NCBI RefSeq assembly: GCF_020149935.1
Contig: NZ_CP083757.1
Span: forward strand, 434,001 to 498,000
Source of the DNA: Marinilongibacter aquaticus
GTDB taxonomy: Bacteria > Bacteroidota > Bacteroidia > Cytophagales > Spirosomataceae
DNA length: 64,000 nt
Direction of reading: 5' to 3'
The notes beneath the pieces were generated by a model. The model searched no databases and had not been told where the DNA came from. It saw only the letters and a program-made list of their open reading frames with translations. The position numbers and the translations under genes were made by a program. Positions 1 through 7,690 of the stretch are shown here, piece after piece. Positions within the stretch are counted from its first letter, which is position 1; the number at the start of each line of letters is the position of its first letter.

Positions 1-1
1 A

Positions 2-457
2 GAACGCAGATCGATCCTCAAAAGAATGTTTACCTCAATGGCCGGAGTGGCTGGCTTGGGAATGGGTGCAAAGGCTATCGCCGCACCTGCTCCAAAATCT
101 GAAAAAGAAGTGGGCGAGGTGACTACCTTGCAAGATGTACCGCTTTTTTCGGGGCACACCAAGTTCAACAACATGGTTTTTGTAGCGGGCAAAGGGGCTC
201 ACTTCGATGGCGATATCACGGCACATACCAATCACGTATTGGATGAGCTGGAAAAAGAGTTGATCAAAGCTGGCTCGTCAATGGAAAAAGTGCTCAAAGT
301 GAGTGTTTTCCTTCACGACCTGAACGACTACAAAGCAATGAACGAAGCCTATAAAGGCCGTTTTGGAAGTAAACCTCCATGCCGTACTACCGTCGCTGTA
401 TACGGTGGGGTACCGGGTGATTCTTTGGTAGAGATTGATTGCATAGCCTATATCTAA
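2..457 (+). CDS. RidA (YjgF/UK114) family protein with Tat-like signal, 5' end outside window
   Basis: RidA-family enzymes hydrolyse reactive enamine/imine intermediates to keto acids and ammonia. The family hallmark is near the C-terminus: the carboxylate-binding Arg in PPCRTTV and the terminal VEIDCIAYI strand. The reading frame is open to the window edge and codes for RRSILKRMF followed by a small hydrophobic stretch ending in AIAAPAP, which looks like a twin-arginine signal. The ATG at 26 is therefore probably internal and the gene starts before base 1. Most RidA proteins are cytosolic and about 130 residues long, so an exported copy is notable. It is followed by two more exported enzymes on the same strand, separated by a strong hairpin at 471-501. 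Family assignment is firm; substrate and Tat export are inferred. Confidence 0.85.
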   Translation, partial: ERRSILKRMFTSMAGVAGLGMGAKAIAAPAPKSEKEVGEVTTLQDVPLFSGHTKFNNMVFVAGKGAHFDGDITAHTNHVLDELEKELIKAGSSMEKVLKVSVFLHDLNDYKAMNEAYKGRFGSKPPCRTTVAVYGGVPGDSLVEIDCIAYI

Positions 458-470
458 GCTGCGTTTGGCA

Positions 471-501
471 TACGGATTTTCCCGAAATGGGAAAATCCGT
501 A
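471..501 (+). terminator. Perfect 13-bp hairpin after the RidA gene
   Basis: TACGGATTTTCCC (471-483) and its exact complement (489-501) flank the loop GAAAT. Only a weak T-rich tail follows, so it is a likely transcription terminator or mRNA-stabilising 3' end rather than a textbook intrinsic terminator. Confidence 0.6.
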
Positions 502-646
502 TTCAATTCAAAACGGGTAAAATGTATGGCTTGGGCTTAATGAAAATACATTAGGCTTGCTTGAATATTGCCCTTGCTTTTCAATAGCCTTAACCGCAAA
601 CAAGCTCCAGAAAATTTTCTTTGGGAAATCCCTAATTCGAAAAATC

Positions 647-1909
647 ATGAAAAATAGAATACTCCTTTTACTTAGTTTTTTCTTTATCGCCTTGCCTTTT
701 GTACAGGCTCAACAATACAGCCTGCTCATCAAGGGCGGTCGCGTGCTCGATCCTAAAAACAATATTGATGCCGTATTGGATGTAGCCATGAAAGGCGACA
801 CCATTATGAAAGTGGCCAAAAACATTGAGGCCTCAGAAGCCGTGCAAGTGGTGAATGCCAAAGGGCTTGTTGTAACCCCAGGCTTGATTGATTTACACTC
901 GCACAATTTTTACGGTACAGAAATGAATCGGGCCTACAGCAATGGTCCCAGTTCAATTGCTCCAGATGGTTTTACCTTTCGCACAGGAGTAACCACTGTA
1001 GTCGATGCGGGATGTGCGGGTTGGAAATCCTATGCGACTTTCAAACGGCAAACCATCGATATTTCCAGAACCCGTGTTTTGGTTTTTTTGAATATAGTAG
1101 GAGAGGGCATGCGTGGCGGACATTATGAACAAAACATTGACGACATGGATCCCGAAGCGACCGCAAAAGTAGCCAAAGAAAATGCAGACAATGTGGTGGG
1201 CATAAAATTGGCTCATTTCAATGGCTACAACTGGATGCCCCTAGATCGGGCGGTGGAAGCAGGGAAATTGGCGGGAATTCCGGTGATGGTCGACTTTGGC
1301 GGAAGCAAACCCGTGCTGCCCATTGAAGAACTTTTTATGGATCATTTGCGTCCCGGCGATATTTTTACGCATTGTTTTGCCGAATTGGATAGCCGCGAAC
1401 CGATAGTAGATCCGGCAACAAAAAAAGTGAAACCTTTTGTGTACGAAGCACGCAAAAAGGGCATTGTGTTTGACGTAGGTTATGGTGGAATCAGCTTTGC
1501 ATTTTCGCAGGGTATTCCTGCGGTTAAAAGCGGTTTTTATCCCAATACAATCAGTACGGATATTCATATTGGCAGCATGAACAATGCCATGAAAGACATG
1601 CTCAATGTGATGTCTAAATTTATGGCCATGGGCATGGATTTCAAAGAAGTGATCAAGGCCAGTACTTGGGCTCCTGCTCAGGCTATTCACAAAGAAGAGC
1701 TCGGCAACCTAAGTGTGGGTTCAAGAGCAGACGTGACGGTGTTGAGAATTCGCGAAGCCGACAAAAACGAGGATTTCGGTTTTTGGGATTATACAGGAAA
1801 GAAAATCAATGCCAAAGAAAAATTGGAAGCTGAAGTCACCGTACGTGCCGGAAAAGTGGTGTACGACCTCAATGGCCTTACGGAGCCGATAGTAGTTCGC
1901 AGACGCTAA
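647..1909 (+). CDS. Exported amidohydrolase/deacetylase-family metallohydrolase
   Basis: Dihydroorotase-like member of the amidohydrolase superfamily, 420 residues. From the ATG at 647 the protein opens with a signal peptide (MKNRILLLLS...VQAQ), so it should act in the periplasm; the upstream in-frame extension to 557 has no signal character and is rejected. Metal ligands are visible in order: H84-S-H86 after strand 1 (IDLHSH), K187 in VVGIKLAH as the candidate carboxylated lysine, His190, His242 in FTHCFAE, and Asp305 in STDIHIG. The C-terminal PGLIDLHSH/VTVRAG small beta domain is complete. The closest named group I recognise is the EF_0837/AHA_3915 deacetylase family. The substrate is unknown; adjacent secreted RidA- and RraA-like proteins suggest catabolism of an N-acyl or cyclic amide compound. 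Confidence 0.82.
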   Translation: MKNRILLLLSFFFIALPFVQAQQYSLLIKGGRVLDPKNNIDAVLDVAMKGDTIMKVAKNIEASEAVQVVNAKGLVVTPGLIDLHSHNFYGTEMNRAYSNGPSSIAPDGFTFRTGVTTVVDAGCAGWKSYATFKRQTIDISRTRVLVFLNIVGEGMRGGHYEQNIDDMDPEATAKVAKENADNVVGIKLAHFNGYNWMPLDRAVEAGKLAGIPVMVDFGGSKPVLPIEELFMDHLRPGDIFTHCFAELDSREPIVDPATKKVKPFVYEARKKGIVFDVGYGGISFAFSQGIPAVKSGFYPNTISTDIHIGSMNNAMKDMLNVMSKFMAMGMDFKEVIKASTWAPAQAIHKEELGNLSVGSRADVTVLRIREADKNEDFGFWDYTGKKINAKEKLEAEVTVRAGKVVYDLNGLTEPIVVRRR

Positions 1910-1936
1910 TTTTAATTTCACATCAAACAGAATCAC

Positions 1937-2866
1937 ATGCATATTAAGTCGGCCACCTGCTTTTTGGCCATCCTGTTATTTACCCTTCCGGGCTTTATCC
2001 GGGCACAAACTATACCGCGAGAAGAATTGATTTTTCTCACCTCTGAATGGAAAGGGGAACGTTTTGCAGATGGAAGACCCAAAGTATCCGATAACCTGAT
2101 TGAGCGGGCAAAGAATATTGCCATCGAAGAGGCTTGGGTTGTTTTATTGAATGAAGGTTACCATTGCCAATTTGAGGGCGATTGGGAGATGATACACAAC
2201 GATGTGCCCATAGCGGGTAGAGCATTGACTGCCCAATTCATGCCTTCTCGCCCCGATTTGGAAAAGAACATTAAAAGCCGTGGCCAAAAACAAGGGCGTA
2301 TCGGAAACACGAACTCTTGGCCCATTGATCAGCTCTCCAAAGGCGATGTATACGTAGCCGACGGCATGGGCAAAATTGCGGAAGGCACGCTCATTGGCGA
2401 TAATTTGGGCAATTCAATTTTCGCAAAATCAGGAAATGGTGTGGTGTTCGACGGTTCTTCACGCGATTTAGAAGGGCTTTCAAAAATTGAAGGCTTCAAT
2501 GCCTTTGTAAGAGATTGGGATCCGTCTTACCTGAAAAATGTAGTGCTCACCGGTTTAAACACACCTATACGTATCGGGAAGGCCATCGTGCTACCCGGTG
2601 ATCTGGTATTGGCCAAAAGAGAAGGGGTGATTTTCATTCCGGCTCATTTGGTAGAAAAAGTGGTACTGACCGCTGAGTTTATTGGCATTCGAGACAAATT
2701 TGGGATTGAAATGCTGAAAACGGGAAAATACACCCCGGGACAAATTGACAACCAATGGAGCGAAGAATTAAAAAAGGACTTTTTAAAATGGCTCGATGAA
2801 AATCCCGAGGAAATTCCCATGAAACGTGCCGAATTGGATGAATACATGAAGCACCGTACATGGTAA
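1937..2866 (+). CDS. Exported RraA-family (HMG aldolase-like) protein
   Basis: Family members are 4-hydroxy-4-methyl-2-oxoglutarate/4-carboxy aldolases or RNase E inhibitors. A signal peptide (MHIKSATCFLAILLF... to FIRAQ) precedes about 285 residues. The RraA core runs from about residue 60 to 255: GDVYVADGMGKIAEGTLIGD is followed by GVVFDGSSRDLEGL, carrying the Arg-Asp pair that binds substrate and Mg in HMG aldolases, and then PGDLVLAKREGVIFIP. A charged C-terminal tail of about 50 residues is extra relative to short RraA proteins. It lies 27 bp after the amidohydrolase and is probably cotranscribed with it. Periplasmic location and catalytic activity are inferred; RNase E inhibition is unlikely for an exported protein. 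Confidence 0.8.
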   Translation: MHIKSATCFLAILLFTLPGFIRAQTIPREELIFLTSEWKGERFADGRPKVSDNLIERAKNIAIEEAWVVLLNEGYHCQFEGDWEMIHNDVPIAGRALTAQFMPSRPDLEKNIKSRGQKQGRIGNTNSWPIDQLSKGDVYVADGMGKIAEGTLIGDNLGNSIFAKSGNGVVFDGSSRDLEGLSKIEGFNAFVRDWDPSYLKNVVLTGLNTPIRIGKAIVLPGDLVLAKREGVIFIPAHLVEKVVLTAEFIGIRDKFGIEMLKTGKYTPGQIDNQWSEELKKDFLKWLDENPEEIPMKRAELDEYMKHRTW

Positions 2867-2904
2867 TCGTTTTTGAACTCCAGCATATTCACTAAATCCC
2901 AAGG

Positions 2905-2940
2905 TACAGGTAGCTTTATGGCTGCCTGTATTTCTTTTTT
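2905..2940 (+). terminator. Intrinsic terminator between convergent genes
   Basis: Stem TACAGGTAGC (2905-2914) pairs with GCTGCCTGTA (2921-2930) with one G-T pair and loop TTTATG, followed by TTTCTTTTTT. It ends the amidohydrolase/RraA transcript right at the stop codon of the convergent MFS gene. Confidence 0.8.
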
Positions 2941-4211
2941 TAACCTTGGCTCTCTTCCACGAGCTCGGGTACTTTTGTTGTGTTTTGTTTTCGGAACACG
3001 CGGTAAAAAACAGTCGCGATAACAATGGAAATAAGCCCTTGAATGGCTACCGCAAAGGCACTGCCAATTTGATGCGAAACAGCACCGAGCAGCAAGCTGC
3101 CTAAGGGGAGCATACCAAACAAAGCCATGGCGTACAGGCTGATCATTCGCCCTCGCATGGCGGGGTCAGAGCGTGTTTGAATGATTGTCAAACAAATTGT
3201 AGATTGGGTTAAACCCGTGAATCCGCAAACCACGGCAATCAAAAGGGCAACCGGCAAGAGTTGAGAAAATGCAAAGGCAATGAGACTCAAGCCCAGAATT
3301 ACGGCATTGATCAGTAAAATCTTGATCTGCCGACGATCATCTTTCACAGAGGCCAAAAAAATTGTACCAATCAAAGCACCAGAACCGATACAGCTTGTAA
3401 TGTAACCGTAGGTTTCGGCACCGCCGTGAAATACTTGCTTCGCAAATTCGGGCAAAAGTGTGTTGTACGGCAAGACCAGAAGGCTCAACAGTGCCATGTA
3501 AACCGTAAGTGGAGCCAATTGTTTATGGCCTTTCAAATAGTTAATTCCTGCCAAAACCTCTCTCCAATTGCCCTTTTTCTTCAATTGCATTTCTTGCGGT
3601 TTCAGTTTCAAGAATAACAAAGAGACGATCACGGCCAAGTAGCTCAAAGCATTGATCGAAAAGCAGACTCCCGCTCCCAAAGTGCTCAACACTATTCCGG
3701 ACAGGGCCGGACCAAGCAATCGGGCAATGTTTACAATGGACGAATTGAGGGCCACGGCATTGGGTATATCCGCAGGATCGTCGACCATTTGATGCACCAA
3801 AGTTTGTCTTACCGGAATATCAAAAGCATTGATGACGCCCAAAATGGTGGTCAGAACCAAAATATGCCAAACCTGAGCATGACCAAGAAGGACGATTACG
3901 GCCAACACAATGGCCTGTATCATGGAAGCGATCTGTGTCATCAACACAACCTTGTGGCGATCGTATCGGTCGGCAACGATGCCGCCATAAAGCGAAAAAA
4001 GAAAAGAAGGAAATTGCGAGGCAAAAACAGTCAGACCGAGCATAAGGGGCGAGTGCGTCATCTCGTAAACCACCCAGTTTACGCCCGTGCGTTCCATCCA
4101 GGTGCCAATTCGTGAAATGGCTTGCCCAGAGATAAACAGCCTGTAGTTGGGATACTGCAAGGCTCTGAAAATGTTTTGAAAGCCCTTTCCGTTCATATGT
4201 TTTGTTTCCAA
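2940..4211 (-). CDS. MFS efflux transporter (DHA3/MFS_3 type)
   Basis: A 423-residue, 12-helix major facilitator. The N-terminus FRALQYPNYRLFISGQAIS followed by GTWMERTGVNWVVYEM is characteristic of the DHA3 (MFS_3) drug and siderophore exporters, and the loop 2-3 signature GGIVADRYDRHKV is intact. The gene sits 59 bp downstream of a MarR regulator on the same strand, the usual arrangement for a MarR-controlled pump. The substrate cannot be read from sequence. Met1 or Met6 are both possible starts. The product is an inner-membrane proton-coupled exporter by family. Confidence 0.85.
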   Translation of the reverse strand: METKHMNGKGFQNIFRALQYPNYRLFISGQAISRIGTWMERTGVNWVVYEMTHSPLMLGLTVFASQFPSFLFSLYGGIVADRYDRHKVVLMTQIASMIQAIVLAVIVLLGHAQVWHILVLTTILGVINAFDIPVRQTLVHQMVDDPADIPNAVALNSSIVNIARLLGPALSGIVLSTLGAGVCFSINALSYLAVIVSLLFLKLKPQEMQLKKKGNWREVLAGINYLKGHKQLAPLTVYMALLSLLVLPYNTLLPEFAKQVFHGGAETYGYITSCIGSGALIGTIFLASVKDDRRQIKILLINAVILGLSLIAFAFSQLLPVALLIAVVCGFTGLTQSTICLTIIQTRSDPAMRGRMISLYAMALFGMLPLGSLLLGAVSHQIGSAFAVAIQGLISIVIATVFYRVFRKQNTTKVPELVEESQG

Positions 4212-4270
4212 TTTGTGTTTTGTATTCGCCAGACCAACCAGGGCCTTCTTATCTTATTCCTTGGCATAAT

Positions 4271-4696
4271 TTAAATCGCGTTTAATTTTTCAAGAGCTGG
4301 AAGAGCCTTTTCGAGTAGGTCAATTTCATGCTGATTCAAACGTGTTTCGATCAGGTTTTTTAGTGTCGTGTCTTTATCTTCTCGAAAACGCTGAATCAAC
4401 ATTTCTCCTTTTTCAGTGAGCGAAACCAGTACTTTCCGCCGATCTTCTCGCGTATTTTTTCGCAGGATCAAATCCAGATTTTCCAGTTTTTTGAGAATTT
4501 GCGACATACTTGGTCCAGCCACTTTGGTTTTGGCCGCCAATTCAGAAGGAGCAATTGCCCCTTTTTTGAAAATGAGGCCGATGGCTTCCATCTCGGTAAG
4601 CGAAAGGGCCGTGTCGTCGGCCACATGCCTTCTCAGGCTTTTGTGCAAACCCGAAATGACGGAGCGTAATGATTCGGTAAGCATGTCGATTTTCAT
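4271..4696 (-). CDS. MarR-family transcriptional regulator
   Basis: Winged-helix repressor of 141 residues. The helix-turn-helix and wing are visible in APSELAAKTKVAGPSMSQIL, LENLDLILRKNTREDRRKV and SLTEKG, the last with the DRR wing tip typical of MarR. I chose the ATG at 4696 (MKIDMLTESL) because it gives the family's usual length; a longer in-frame reading to 4759 adds a segment not normal for MarR and would start on TTG. The adjacent sequence AATTAATTTGTC overlaps this start region and could be part of an autoregulatory operator. It probably controls the MFS pump gene 59 bp downstream. Confidence 0.85.
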   Translation of the reverse strand: MKIDMLTESLRSVISGLHKSLRRHVADDTALSLTEMEAIGLIFKKGAIAPSELAAKTKVAGPSMSQILKKLENLDLILRKNTREDRRKVLVSLTEKGEMLIQRFREDKDTTLKNLIETRLNQHEIDLLEKALPALEKLNAI

Positions 4697-4809
4697 ATAT
4701 TTTGACAAATTAATTAGTTTACCTAAATAATACGCATCACTTACCGAAATCATTCCCAAAGCTTTCAGAATGCTTGAAAAAGGGAGAAATATTAAAAGAA
4801 ATTATAGAA

Positions 4810-6399
4810 TTAAGTCAATTCAATTTCTCGCTCAATCCCGATTTCTTCCAGAAAGGCTTCATCGTGCGAAACCACCATCAAAGTGCCTTTGTACGCGTTT
4901 ATCGCGGCACTCAAAATTTCGATATTTTGTATATCCAAATTGTTTGTGGGTTCGTCGAACATCACGATGTCTGGCGGGGACTGGCTTATGCTGAGGCCAC
5001 AGAGTAGCAAACGCATGCGTTCTCCGCCGCTTAAGGCCGCACAAGGTTTCGCCCAATCGTTTTTGGAAAACAGAAAGTTGTCCAACCTGATTTTGACCTC
5101 ATGCTCCAGCAAAGCCGAATCATTGAAACGTTGTGCTTGTGTATACACGCTGACCGTATTGTCGATCAAAGAATAATCTTGATCAATAAATACCGACTTG
5201 CTTTCGGCTCGGTAAATATGGCCAAAAGAAGGGGCGATTTTGCCCAAGAGCACACGGAAAAGGCTTGTTTTACCAGTACCGTTGGCTCCTTTTATGGCTA
5301 TACGTTCGCCGCTTTCGATGAAGAGGTCTAAATTTTCTTGCCAGAGTTTTCTCCCGTTCAGAATGAGATTTAATCCTTTGGCTTCGAAAATCTTCTTGCC
5401 CTGATGGAGTTGAGAATTGCCCAAAGCCAACTTCATTTTATCTATTGAGGATTGGTTGGCACGTAAATCACGCAACTCTTCCGCAATGTGGCCTACCTTT
5501 TCGGAATGCACGGTTTTCATGCGTGCACTGCTGTTTTCGGCTTTGTTTTGCAGGGTATTCATCATTATTCGGGCTACTCCTGCTTTTTCTTGCTTTTTCT
5601 TTCCTCTCGAATCGAGTTTTTGTTGCCTCTCTGCCGATTCTCTCTCTTTGACCTTGGCCTTACGCAAGGTTTTTTCTTTGCTTTGGATATCCTGATTCAA
5701 TGCATTTCTTTCTATTTCACGCTGTTCAGCATAAAATGCATAATTCCCTCCATAGGTTTTTAAACCCTCTTTGCCGAGTTCGCAAACCGTATGCAAAAGA
5801 TTGAGCAAAGTACGGTCGTGGCTTACCAATACGATGGTTTTTGAAGAATGCCGAATGTATTCGTATAAAATTTTTCGAGCCGAGCCATCCAAATGATTGC
5901 TTGGCTCATCCATTAAAATCAATTCGGGCTCATGAATCTGGATTCCGGCCAAAAATACCTTAACTTTTTGCCCGCCACTCAATTGACTCAATCGGTCTTC
6001 CAAGCCTACATTGTGTAAGGCCCAATGGTCCAAAGCTTCCCGGAAACGGCTTTCGATCGTCCAGTCGTCGTTAAGGCATTCTAAGTTTTCTTCGCTGACC
6101 TTGCCCTCCAAGATTTCTTTCAAGGCCTTTACTTTCTTGTCGATTTGCAAAGCCTCGGCTACCGTATACTCGTCGTATTGCCCGTAAATTTGGGGGATAA
6201 AATAAGGCGACGATTGCACCTGCACACTGCCGGAGGAAGCTTTCAACTCGCCCGCTATAATTTTGAGCAAAGTGGATTTGCCCGAGCCGTTCTGACCAAT
6301 TAGGGCTACTTTATCGCGAGCACCGAGCGATAGGTCGACACCTTCAAAAAGGATATCTTTATTGGGATGTATATAGGAGATTTGTCTTAAACTAAGCAT
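4810..6399 (-). CDS. ABC-F family ATPase (ribosome-associated)
   Basis: Two ATP-binding cassettes without membrane segments, 529 residues from MLSLRQ. Cassette 1 has Walker A GQNGSGKST (about 35-43), signature LSGGQ (about 140-144) and Walker B LILMDEPSNHLD (about 160-171). A Lys/Arg/Glu-rich helical linker spans about 231-316. Cassette 2 has Walker A KGANGTGKT (about 371-379), LSGGE and DIVMFDEPTNNLD. ABC-F proteins bind the ribosomal E site, and some protect it from antibiotics. Starting at the upstream ATG 6426 would add MFHLQLKEI; the LSLRQISY strand is where homologues begin. A 19-codon leader ORF overlaps the start codon. Whether this is a housekeeping translation factor or a resistance factor is open. 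Confidence 0.85.
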   Translation of the reverse strand: MLSLRQISYIHPNKDILFEGVDLSLGARDKVALIGQNGSGKSTLLKIIAGELKASSGSVQVQSSPYFIPQIYGQYDEYTVAEALQIDKKVKALKEILEGKVSEENLECLNDDWTIESRFREALDHWALHNVGLEDRLSQLSGGQKVKVFLAGIQIHEPELILMDEPSNHLDGSARKILYEYIRHSSKTIVLVSHDRTLLNLLHTVCELGKEGLKTYGGNYAFYAEQREIERNALNQDIQSKEKTLRKAKVKERESAERQQKLDSRGKKKQEKAGVARIMMNTLQNKAENSSARMKTVHSEKVGHIAEELRDLRANQSSIDKMKLALGNSQLHQGKKIFEAKGLNLILNGRKLWQENLDLFIESGERIAIKGANGTGKTSLFRVLLGKIAPSFGHIYRAESKSVFIDQDYSLIDNTVSVYTQAQRFNDSALLEHEVKIRLDNFLFSKNDWAKPCAALSGGERMRLLLCGLSISQSPPDIVMFDEPTNNLDIQNIEILSAAINAYKGTLMVVSHDEAFLEEIGIEREIELT

Positions 6400-6451
6400 T
6401 ATTTCTTTCAATTGAAGATGAAACATAGAGATAAGCCCATGCTTGTCTCAT
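6392..6451 (-). CDS. Putative 19-codon leader peptide overlapping the ABC-F start
   Basis: An ATG at 6451 opens MRQAWAYLYVSSSIERNNA and stops at TAG 6392-6394, so its last codons overlap the ABC-F initiation codon (6397-6399) in another frame. It lies inside the leader implied by the promoter match at 6512-6519. Bases 6429-6448 inside it can fold into an 8-bp hairpin with one mismatch. Short ORFs like this control several antibiotic-induced ABC-F and erm genes by ribosome stalling. Only the ORF, overlap and hairpin are seen; translation and regulation are inference. Confidence 0.35.
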   Translation of the reverse strand: MRQAWAYLYVSSSIERNNA

Positions 6452-6511
6452 TTATTTTCGTCGAAAGAAATTGAATCTTACACTACTTAGTTTTTTGATT
6501 TTTTACACCTG

Positions 6512-6519
6512 CAAAGATA
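6512..6519 (-). promoter_or_regulatory. -7 promoter element for the ABC-F gene
   Basis: The minus strand reads TATCTTTG, an exact match to the Bacteroidota -7 consensus TAnnTTTG. No clear -33 TTG at the usual spacing. It predicts a leader of roughly 105 nt. Confidence 0.5.
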
Positions 6520-6591
6520 CGTAAAACAAATCGTTTCTCTTGTTTAATTTATTCAATACCTGTACTTACTTCATTCGAATTCACGATGGAC

Positions 6592-7689
6592 TTATTTGGC
6601 CGATAACTTTAAAGTCATACCTTCTCTTATTTCTTCACTCGCCAATTTTATAAGCTCGTCGTTTACCTTTAGACTGTCGCTGAAAACCTCGACACGCTCA
6701 CCTTGCGTGCGTCCTTTTTTTACATTTATTCGGTGGGCTTTTCCCCCTCGATTTTGAATCACAAAGGTGCCTTCGCTGTAGGTTACCACCGCCGATTCCG
6801 GCACCACAAATGTGCTGTCTTTTGTATTGAGCGGTAAAACGGCTTCGGCAATCATGCCGGGTAAGAGAACCTTATTGTTTACAATATCCATTTCCACTCT
6901 TTCCGACCGAAGCTTGGTGTCCAAAGCTCCAGACATACGGGCAATTTTCGATTCAAAATTGTGATTGGGCAGCGAATTTACGGTGAAATTTATCGCATCA
7001 CCCTGCTTTAAATAGGCCGCGTAACTTCCGGGAACGGAAACCACCAAACGTAGTTTTTTATAATCCTGAACGGTTAGCAGCGGCGATTGAGAACCTGTGC
7101 CTGTGGGACCAACATACGCTCCTGTGTTCACGTTTCGGGCCGTAACCACGCCATCAAAAGGAGCATGGATTTGCAAATAACTTTGCATGATCTGCATTTC
7201 CTTATAAGTGGCTTTTGCCGCTTGAAACTTGGCAAAATCGGAATTCTTTTGTGCCAAAGCCTGTTCCAGATCGTTTTTTGATACTGTGCCTTCTATTTTA
7301 CTGGTTTCGAACAGGCGATTGTAGGTGCTGTTGCTGGCTGTGTAGAGGGCTTCTTGAGAAAGAAGTCCGGATTCGGCTGCGGCCAATTGCGAGCTTATTT
7401 CAGGAGCTTCGAGCTCTACAAGCAAGTCTCCTTTTTTTACTTTGCTTCCAATATCCACTTTAAGGTCTTTGACGTAACTGCTGACCTTGGCGTACAAATC
7501 CACATACTGAAAACCCGAAAGCTCGGCAGGAATGGAGACGCTTGTCGAAAGGATATCTTTGCCTAAGCTAAAAGTCTCTGTGACGGGCTTTTCCAGGGCT
7601 TTCTTTTCTTCGTTTTGATCGCTGTGGCCACAGCCCGACAAGAGCAGCAGGCTCGATAATATAGTGGTTTTTACTGCAAATACTTTCAT
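6592..7689 (-). CDS. RND efflux periplasmic adaptor (membrane fusion) lipoprotein
   Basis: HlyD/AcrA-type adaptor, 365 residues. The ATG at 7689 lies one base after the stop of the pump gene and gives a lipoprotein signal (MKVFAVKTT... LLLLSGC), so it is anchored to the inner membrane. The longer reading would start inside the pump gene and bury the signal. Visible parts: barrel-sandwich half VSSYVKDLKVDIGSKVKKGD, an alpha-helical hairpin (about 105-170), the second half IHAPFDGVVTARNVNTGAYV, then beta-barrel and membrane-proximal domains. It is the last gene of the TolC/RND/adaptor operon and would link pump to outer-membrane channel. Confidence 0.9.
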   Translation of the reverse strand: MKVFAVKTTILSSLLLLSGCGHSDQNEEKKALEKPVTETFSLGKDILSTSVSIPAELSGFQYVDLYAKVSSYVKDLKVDIGSKVKKGDLLVELEAPEISSQLAAAESGLLSQEALYTASNSTYNRLFETSKIEGTVSKNDLEQALAQKNSDFAKFQAAKATYKEMQIMQSYLQIHAPFDGVVTARNVNTGAYVGPTGTGSQSPLLTVQDYKKLRLVVSVPGSYAAYLKQGDAINFTVNSLPNHNFESKIARMSGALDTKLRSERVEMDIVNNKVLLPGMIAEAVLPLNTKDSTFVVPESAVVTYSEGTFVIQNRGGKAHRINVKKGRTQGERVEVFSDSLKVNDELIKLASEEIREGMTLKLSAK

Positions 7690-7690
7690 A

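Noticed and set aside
557-646. N-terminal extension of the amidohydrolase
   Set aside because: The ATG at 647 gives a proper signal peptide; the extension would bury it.
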